Assembly: GCA_947579665.1 (NCBI GenBank)
Contig: OX388343.1
Coordinates: 100,631,657 to 100,695,656 of the forward strand
DNA length: 64,000 nucleotides
Direction of reading: 5' to 3'
Source of the DNA: Sympetrum striolatum
Lineage: Eukaryota; Arthropoda; Insecta; Odonata; Libellulidae
This document shows positions 56,324 through 64,000 of this stretch, piece after piece. The translations under genes were made by a program, and so were the position numbers. Numbering within the stretch: position 1 is the first letter of the stretch; each line of letters starts with the position of its first letter. The notes beneath the pieces are model-generated. The model was not told the DNA's origin and ran no database searches. It was given only the letters and a program-made list of their open reading frames with translations.

Positions 56324-57874
56324 CTAATGGTTCATACAGTCAAGTCTAATCCGATCTAAGTTATCGGAAAAGGTCCTGGAAACATTTGCCGTTGCTGCAT
56401 ATCTTTGGAGCACATTTAGATCCGTTGTGACTTCTCCACGGGTTGGAGGCTTAAGCGACTCCTCACTTTCATCCGAAGATGATTCTTTGCTATTCGCGTT
56501 TACTTCCTCGTCAGGAAAGGAACATACGGCCAAATCATTGTCAAACTCCAAATATTCTTCAAACGTTTACTCAACCTGGTAATTTTAAGCAAAAACTCAA
56601 TTTAAACATGTTTTAAAGAAGATACAATCAACGCTCAAACTGCGGAGATATTCTCACGATACTTACCTTTGTCGACGAAAGTGTTTGCAACAGCTCCCAT
56701 TCCTCAGGTGTGTCCATTTCAGTAGCCGCTCCTTGTCCAACAGCATAATCGACATTACTATGGGTCCAAGCCTTATCGAAGCAACTTTTAATATGCTTTG
56801 CGGAAACAGATTCCCAAGCTGCTCCAATAGCTCTTATTGCATCCAAAAGAGTCTAACTTAATTTAACACTTCCTTCCGCTGCGAGGATCGCTGCTCGTAC
56901 CAGATGAGTCCGATAATACCTCTTCAGTAGAGCGATGATTCCCTGATGCATCGGCTGCAAACGACTGGTTGTGTTTGGCGGAAAAAAACAAACCTTGATG
57001 TTAATCAACTCCATTTCTCTTAGGTTGTGGGCAGCTCAGTTGTCCATAGTGAGTAACACATGACGATTCTGAGCAGCCATACGTTCGCACGACCCATTCA
57101 CGAAATGCAGTGCCGTCAATCCATGCCTTCTTGTGGTGGGTGTAATCGCAGGGCAGCTTTGAAAGTTCGATGTGCTTTAAGCATCGGGGGCTCTTTGATT
57201 TTCCAATCATCTACCCTCGTAACTTCTCGCTTCAGTCCGAGTTGCAAGTGAGAACAACGGTCAATCGCTGCTTACTGTGACTGCCTCCATGGCATTTCTC
57301 TCCCTTAATGCTCAGAGTGCGGCTTGGCAAGAGGTTATAAAATAGAGCAGCTTCGTCCATGTTAAAAACGTCTCGAGGAGAGTACTTTTCTCGAATAAGT
57401 TTAAAATCAGCCAGCCACTCATTGACACTTCCTTCGTTCACTTTATTTGCTTCCCCACATATCACTTGCGAAGAGATTCCCCGGCGTTTTCGAAATCGCC
57501 ACAGCCAGCCACTGGAGCACTTAAAGTCGTTCATTCCCAAACTGGATGCAATTGACAATGCCTTTTGCTGTATAACGGGTCCACTTATAGGCACGTCTGC
57601 TGCTCGGACGTGATTAAACCATTCCATTAATTCATCTTCGAGGTCCTTAAGATGTGATTCAAGCATAAGATTTCCTTTCAGCTCAAAACCTCCTGATGAA
57701 GCCGCTTCGTCAATTTTTTCGTGATTTTTGATTATCGTTGACAAACCAATGAGGAGATTTTGGAATACAAAAATCGTGGGCAATCTGAGTTTTCTTCCGT
57801 GCTCCGCGTTCCACCTCACTTAATATTTTAAGCTTCGTTTGAAGATCAATACTCATTTGCTTTCGTTTGCTCAT
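56324..57874 (-). pseudogene. Tigger transposase (CENP-B-like HTH, DDE), inactivated
   Basis: Starts MSKRKQMSIDLQTKLKILSE at 57874. A frameshift near 57760-57775 breaks the first HTH. The second HTH region (WFNHVRAADVPISGPVIQQK, WLWRFRKRRGISS) is open. The DDE core has FNMDEAALFYNLLP (first Asp) and MDNCAAHN (second Asp; the frame must be shifted near 57225 and 57080 to reach it). The third Asp position reads QPMHQGII where the family has QPMDQG. An in-frame TAG lies near 56856. A GT-AG intron of 91 nt (56576-56666) appears to join LQTLSSTK to the acidic C-terminal exon ending at 56324, which itself contains a stop. Tigger transposases bind TIRs and cut and paste at TA. This copy is dead. Confidence 0.85.
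56576..56666 (-). other. Predicted intron in the Tigger transposase gene
   Basis: Minus strand: AAAG|GTAAGT donor and TTACCAG acceptor, 91 nt, with the reading frame continuing from SSTK into VE..FEEYLEFD. Both sites match the consensus. Confidence 0.55.
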
Positions 57875-58499
57875 TGCAAAAAGATATTTTGTTCCTGTAG
57901 CTACAGTTGTTCAGTAAAGACTCTCTCACAGTCGTCGACACGAGGAGACTGAGAAAATTCATCCAAACTTACTCCCTGACTCACTCCTTGCCTACAAGTC
58001 ACACTATCTCATTGGATTCCTTGCATTTCCTTGGGAGTCATACATTGTATTTGGTTATCGTTTCAAAACTAGGGACCAAGACAACGTATTATCCTCAAAG
58101 TCATGGTTCTTATTCTGCCAGGCAGTTCGCCTTAAACGAACTATATGATTCAAGGGATGGAGGAAACTGTTCGAAATTCGTCTTAACCGAAATTCGTGTT
58201 AAACGAACAAAACCCCGTAAGACACTATACATCCCTGCCGGGACCGTGATACTGTTCGCGTTATCGAGAGGTTCGTGTTAAAAGAGTACGTGTTATCGAG
58301 GTTTTACTGTACTTCATTAATTAAAATCATCCAGCGAGATAGTATTCGGAAAAAGGACTGAATTTTATTTGCGTTATTTTAAATCCCTATTTTATATTAT
58401 AAACATTCGAAAACGAACATACATTGCGGAAGTTACATCTTCCGCAATGTATTGTGTGAATTATATTACATATGACATATATCTTATTAAATATAATTC

Positions 58500-59458
58500 C
58501 TTCTCCGGATTCATTCATATATATACTCAGATACTTAGATAGGATACAAATTCACAGGCTAAACCAAAAGCGTCATCGACTTGAAATTTTTACGACGTAT
58601 TGGCCATAGCGTGTAACCGCCAGAAAAATTGAGATTTTGAACCTCAGTGTCATTGGTTCGATTCCAGAGTCCCAGGATCCCGATTTTTTCCATTTAAATG
58701 CATTGCTTTGATTTTCCGGAATTTTTAAAAAATACTTCCTGGATAGGTAGGCAATCAAAACTCTAGGAACCATATACATATGGTCATGATCTATTGAAAA
58801 CATAAATGACTTTTACGAAACATATCCTCGGTTCGATGCTAGGACGATGCAAATATCTGCCCTTTAAATCACATGGGAGTAGTTTTTCATTATTTTTTTT
58901 GATGCACTTATCGAAATGATAGGACGTTCGTGCTCGGCAAGAAGATGTATGGTAAAAATTGATTTCAGAAATATATTTTTACAAGACCGAACTATTCCTG
59001 GGTTCGATGCCAGAGCACAAAAACTTTTCTCTTATAAGGAATATAAGGGAAAAGTAAGACGTCGTTTGAGGCAGTTGAAGCCAATATTTCTGCTTTAATT
59101 TTCACATATAGTTAGAAATAGTGATCTTCTATTGTGTTGCATAAGAAGTATTACCAGAAAGACCCGGGTTAGATTCTGGGCGGTAAATATGTCTCCCGTT
59201 TAAAATACATTGGGTTAGTTTTTCATTATTTTTTTGATGCACTTATCGAAGTGATAGGAAGTTCTTGCTTTGCTAGAAGATGTATATTAACAATCGGTTT
59301 AAGAAAAAAATTTAAATTAGACCGTACTTTTCCTGAGTTCGATGCCAGAGTACATTAAAATTTCTCTCATAAGGAATATAAGGGAAAAGTAGGACGTCTT
59401 TTGAGGCCGTTGCAAGCAATATTTCTGCTTGAATTTTTACACATAGTTAGAGATAGTG
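58500..59458 (-). repeat. Inverted fragment of the T-arm-like higher-order array
   Basis: Starts with CTCCGGATTCATTC, the unit-junction motif of the array at 19455-24139, in opposite orientation. Five monomer cores follow, on the plus strand as GGTTCGATTCCAGAG (58651), CGGTTCGATGCTAGG, TGGGTTCGATGCCAGAG (58999), GGGTTAGATTCTGGG and TGAGTTCGATGCCAGAG (59333). It abuts block 6 at 59459. Short open frames inside are incidental. Confidence 0.75.
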
Positions 59459-59830
59459 CAACGATTATTATTTCTAAAAATTTGAAGCGGAATCGATATA
59501 AAGATTTGACCAACTTAATTATACATCATTAAATAGTTTTGTCTCGAAAAGGGATGAGTATTTTTAGCTCTCTTTCCCCTTGATTAGTTTGAGGGACCTA
59601 ACCACCGATAAGAATATTCCATTGTGCAATTAGACCGAATGTTTCAGCCTGCTTTTCTGGTGGCTATTCTATCCCTATGGGTAGTAGATAAGGGGTGACG
59701 TGGAAGGTGCATTTCGCAAACAAGAAATATAGAAATTCCTTGCGTGTACTCATGTTTTTGGCCTTCGTTTTCAATTCTACACTTGCAATCGAGTTGTTCA
59801 CATCAAAAACGCATCTTTCAGAGGACTTAC

Positions 59831-59936
59831 CTATATTGGCATAGTGCAAATACGTGTTTAGTGCTCTATCATTATGAAATTGAATTTCCAGTTATTCTTG
59901 CATAACATACAAGGATTTTAGTCGGTTTAGGAAGTG
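59831..59936 (-). other. Exon-like segment e2, block 6 (with stop)
   Basis: 106 nt with the CAG acceptor and GTAAGT donor conserved, but an in-frame TAA (LYVMQE then stop) interrupts it. The companion e3 would lie left of the block boundary and is absent. Confidence 0.3.
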
Positions 59937-59944
59937 CTGCGGAA

Positions 59945-61262
59945 AATAATCCGAGTGTCATGCAATTGCCATAAGAAATATTGTGGAATTGTGACTGCTG
60001 TGCTTACTTATGAAATATCATTAATTTTCAAAGTACACTTAATCAACTCAGTTAACGGAGGGTGTTCGGCAAAAGACTATACATGTTAAGAGGTGTTGCT
60101 TTTGTGAGCGAAAATGGATACATTGAAGGTGAGCAATTACTTGGAAAATTGTTTTTTTTTCCGTCACCAGTGGTCATAGATATGTTGTAATGTTTTCGCT
60201 CAAATAAAGTTTTGTAACGAGTGTTGTGATTTGTTCTTAAAAAGCGTTATTTGAGGAAATTTTAAGGGGTAAGAAAATACTATCAATTGCATCTTACGAG
60301 GTACTTCATGCCGTACTTTTTAAACAAATTGCTATTTTCTTACAGTAAATATATCAAGTGACTGATCATATTTCTCACTTTCTTTCCATTTTTTTTAATG
60401 AAAATTATCTTGCTTCAGTTTATCTGAACAGAGAATTCGTGGAAACTAACTTCCTATCGTGCTTTAAATTTATGTGTTTGCCAGGATTTGATTTCTAAGG
60501 AAACTGACGCAAATTACGGAAGTTCCAGTAATTCGCTTTTTATTGAATCACAATGTTGTTGAACCGAAAGTCCTTAAATATAATAATGCAATAGCTGATA
60601 TAATGACGATATGCAGATTTTATCTAATCACGTGACGGCTCTTGTAAAAAGTAATTATCTAGAATTGAAGAGTATTTTCTGCTGAAATATCCGAACGTAA
60701 ATTTTAGTTTCAGCATAATAGTTGTTTGAATAAATGTGGCTACGATGTAGTCAAACTGCTATTCATTTAATTCTATATATCCAAGAAATCTATTTAAAAC
60801 ATTTCGACTGAATGCATTATTATTTAAAAGAAGATTTTTAAACATATCCGTTTGTTTTTTCAATCAATGTTGAATATAATTAAAATAGACTTTAATTTGA
60901 CAGCACTACTTAAGTCGTTTTCTTGCTTTTTTCTTGATTTTAAAAAATGTTGAAATAAACTTTTGATTGAGAAAATGTGAGATAAACTTCTACTTTCAAT
61001 AACCGGTATTATTTAAAGAACGATTTTTAATTACATTTAATTTTCATTAATATGAAAGTGGACTATAATGTATGTAGATTTTATTTTGACTTGAAACACT
61101 AAATTCAAAGTGCTATTTTTGGTATAATATATTATCTAATTATCATTAAACTTAGTATAAGGTATAGTTAAAGTAACACAATCTTAAATAGAATGTGAAT
61201 TGGCAAAAGGAAAAGAGCTATTGGCAAATAAAGTAATCTGAAAAATAAAGAATAAATTAATA
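59945..61262. other. AT-rich block-A spacer, block 6
   Basis: Colinear with 4110-5690 with several deletions. No gene recognised. Confidence 0.45.
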
Positions 61263-61264
61263 TT

Positions 61265-64000
61265 AGGCAAGACGTAGAATGTTTGAAAACATATAATAAT
61301 TTTTTTCCCCACTTATAAGAAGTCACTTAAAAATGGTCCTTAAGTCTCAATTTATAGGCAAACTCTCTCTTTGGAGCTACAGCCCTAGGTGAGTATCCAC
61401 CCAGATCAGCCTCCACTTCTCTTTCTTCTCCCTTTCATCTTCTTCATGTCCTCTATGAATTAGCCATCTCAATCTGGACCTTCCTCTCGGTCCAGTGGCA
61501 TACAGTCTCCCTTCTGTCACCATTGCTGTTTCATGCATCTTTTCTACATGGTCAAACCATTATATTCTCTAAGATTTTACGAACTTAACTACATCTTCCC
61601 CAGTTCATTATTTTCTTTAACCCCTCTTTGGTTCTCCTTTGCCATAATCTATTCTCAATAACAGGTCGGTATGTTCTCTGCAATAATCTGCTTTCAAATC
61701 TTACAAGGGCCATACTCTTGTGTGATTTTGTGTTTCTATTTTTATGTTCTATAGGTTACTACCTGTCTGGTGATTGATTTATATATTTGTATTTAAGTGT
61801 TTCTGTTTATCAACTTCCGTTGAGCATCTTCATATTTGCACAGTAAGTTTAATGCCTTGCTTGTATTCTTTCATCTATTCATATTATGCATTTTTGGAAG
61901 TTATGTATTCTAGATATTTAAACTCTTCCACACCTTCATATTTTGTATGTTCTTTCTCCAACTCCTGGGTGACTCAAGGTTTGGTAGATGAGTTTATAAG
62001 CACAGTGGAGCAGCTAGGGGGGGGGGGGGTTTAGGGGCTCAATCCCCCCCCCAAGAGTCAAGTCCTATGGCTAGCTTTGTACTTATATTTCTGCTGATGA
62101 GTACAAAACCCCCTCCTCGCTGAGGGGAGGTTATCATGCATGTCTTACAGATACACTGCTTGTCATGTGTTTGCTTGATAAATTCAGCGAAAACTTTGCG
62201 TACCGTAAATATGCCTCCGATTTCAGTTAAGGTGATGTTTTAGGTAGCAGAGAAGGTTTAGAGCCGACATCGATATCAATGGGGCGCTATGATATGAGTG
62301 TTTTACACACAATTTTCAACGCGTGCACTTCTTAAGCCTATCCTTTATATAGTTAGATTAATCACGCCATTAGATAAGATTCCCATGAGAAAAATTCAAA
62401 AGTGCTGATTTGTTTACTCCTCGAAAAATTACAAGGGAACATCCGAGAAGTAATACGAAACTTGCACCCTGAAAACAGAGATTAAGATTACGTTTGAGAG
62501 ATGAACAGATTGATAATACGCTCAGTTAGATCTTTTGCATGTGACTCTTTTAAGGGTGTGAATACAAAGCTAGGCTCATGAGTAGTGCTTTTGAGAAATT
62601 CACAGGGGATAGTTTTAAGGAGAGTTTAGCTTGGATTTCACAAGGTACTACATGCAGATGGACATCCGAAAATTGTTTTCACAGTCCGCTAACAGCTTGA
62701 GGCCGCTATCGGGAAAAAATGTAAGTTAATGGCTATGTGTTTTTGTGAAATAATCATTATTTGATGCATAAATAAGGATTTTCTTATTTTAGGGCTGTTA
62801 TCAGAGGGCACATCACAAGACAAGTTTAGCGACAATTGCAAAGCTACTGGTTCCTTCATTAAGCATTCTGGACGATTTAAAGTCTGCACAGTAGACTCTT
62901 CATTACTCGGGATGGTAGAAAATATACTGACTTTATTTTATGATTACTTATTAATTTGATGCATATTTACAAAAATTTTTCGCTAACCGAATTTCCATAG
63001 AAATTTTAAAACGTATTGGAGCAATAACAGATATCAGTAAAAATTTATTTGCGATGATATTATTAATAATTACCATTTTGGAAGCAAATCAGTTAGCTGA
63101 AAGGTATTGTGCGCGTAAGTTACGCACATATATATCAGAACTGTGACTTGATGACTGAATTAAATTTTATAAATAATTAAAACTGTGACTAAAATTCTCT
63201 AGCTTCCTTTTCGATGCAGCCTATTTTTCTCTGGTAATAGAATCCAACGAATCTCATGAATTATTCTGTCAACCACGTGGTCATGCAATGCCCCTTCAAA
63301 ATTTCAATTCATGCAAAATTTTTTTTCTTTGAAAACAGTGCGTAATACTGGGTTTGCGTCATCTCTCTTCTGGTTATGCAACCTAACTATTAATTAGTCT
63401 AAATAATTGTATGTTGACGACTTCATTATTTCACCTTGGTGTATGACTTTAATTTTGCAAATTCAATTATAAAATCAACGATAATCATGGGTATACTGTA
63501 TTTTTTAATGCAGCCCAATTTTTAATGCTCGGTTTGTGACGCATTCAATTGATTACGTAGCTAATACATAAATAATGGAATTGGCATATTTCTAGTAAGT
63601 AATGGGCATGAATATACTAGCCCCTGAAAGGTAGGCCTTTTTCGTTTCCTTGGACCCCTCCCATTGGCAAATTCTGGCTGAGCCACTGCATGAGCATATA
63701 TGTAGTTTTACTGGTATTAACTTTCAATCACATTTTGCCTTATTCTTTCTCTTTATTTGTTAAATAATGTTCCCCTTTGATCTTTTTGTTTTCTTCAGTT
63801 TTGTGTAATCCTAGAATAAACAGTGTGGCCAATAGGCCAGCTTCTTATTTTAACCCAGCGCTGAATTCAAATTCATTTTATATTTGATTATGTATTTTTA
63901 CTTTAGCCATGCTCTTTTTCAATGTTATTTGAATCAAAATAGTTATTTTGAATAGAATGTCCATATCATCAATTGCTTCTCAGATTGATCCTGTTAATGC
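61265..64000 (-). pseudogene. RTE-like non-LTR retroelement, block 6, split by hAT-N
   Basis: Minus strand in two parts, 61265-62002 and 63697-64000 (cut by the window edge). Pieces of RGRSRLRWLIHR (about 61440-61490), LLQRTYRPVIENRLW and VEEFKYLEYITS are readable. The part next to the insertion corresponds to KYMLMNSS. Heavily decayed. Confidence 0.55.
62003..63688 (+). mobile_element. hAT-like non-autonomous element (hAT-N) with 8-bp duplication
   Basis: Starts CAGTGGAGCAGCTAGGGG and ends CTGGCTGAGCCACTG, inverted termini typical of hAT. It is flanked by TATAAGCA (61995-62002) and CATGAGCA (63689-63696). The empty site at 26610-26650 reads CATAAGCA, so each duplicate has one substitution. 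A G/C tract lies inside the left end. Length 1686 bp, without a recognisable transposase. Copies lie at 47195-49150 and 1153-1663. Confidence 0.88.

Larger units (their letters stand above)
55949..58311. mobile_element. Tigger/pogo-type DNA transposon with TA duplication
   Basis: Starts CAGTAAACCCTCGCTAACAC at 55951 and ends GTTATCGAGGTTTTACTG at 58309, imperfect inverted repeats with CAGT/ACTG termini, flanked by TA on both sides. Subterminal TTCGTGTTA words repeat near each end. At 2359 bp it has full autonomous length for Tigger. It encodes a broken transposase on the minus strand. Confidence 0.9.

Noticed and set aside
57907..58281. 124-codon plus-strand frame at the Tigger right end
   Set aside because: It runs through the subterminal repeats and 5' UTR of the transposase on the opposite strand and shows no family features.

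Overview
This is a eukaryotic, AT-rich window that is almost entirely transposable-element (TE) sequence. The mixture (CR1-like, I/Jockey-like and RTE-like non-LTR retroelements, Penelope-like elements with a GIY-YIG domain, Tigger, hAT and PIF/Harbinger remnants, tRNA-derived SINEs) suggests an arthropod, probably an insect. No rRNA, operon, CRISPR array or complete host gene was found. Every reading is by eye; no alignment or database search was run.

Backbone. Copies of a composite repeat block follow one another in the same orientation. Type A blocks lie at about 1-11640, 11640-28300, 33780-46390 and 59459-64000. In order they hold a tRNA-like SINE (minus), a truncated Penelope-like RT fragment (plus), two short exon-like segments (minus), about 1.5 kb of AT-rich DNA, and a decayed RTE-like retroelement (minus). 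In two blocks the RTE-like element is interrupted by an I/Jockey-like element at the same place. Type B blocks (about 28300-32000 and 46390-53940) start with the same Penelope segment but lack the SINE. They continue into a longer Penelope RT plus GIY-YIG, a PIF/Harbinger fragment and a minisatellite of about 160 bp. The blocks act as natural empty-site controls for each other, so many insertion boundaries and target-site duplications (TSDs) can be read directly.

Insertions into the backbone: a 2.17 kb element with TIRs of about 550 bp and a 5-bp duplication (533-2703); a 5'-truncated CR1-like retrotransposon with an intact 938-codon EN-RT ORF (12997-16951); a 6.8 kb insertion with CCTAGTAGCAC ends carrying a higher-order tandem array (18970-25799); a tRNA-derived SINE with a 12-bp TSD (34312-34446); a 1.27 kb long-TIR element (38619-39887); a 2.6 kb element with subterminal GAGACGTCTC palindrome arrays (42684-45301); a 3.8 kb composite hAT-containing insertion (46734-50523); a Tigger element with TA duplication (55951-58309); and a hAT-like element with an 8-bp TSD (62003-63688).

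The only intact long coding sequence is the CR1-like ORF2. All other coding matter is frameshifted, stop-containing or partial. The most unusual structure is the array at 19455-24139: four repeats of about 1.15-1.2 kb, each made of six diverged monomers of about 165 bp that carry a tRNA T-arm/B-box-like core, with a rearranged inverted fragment at 58500-59458.
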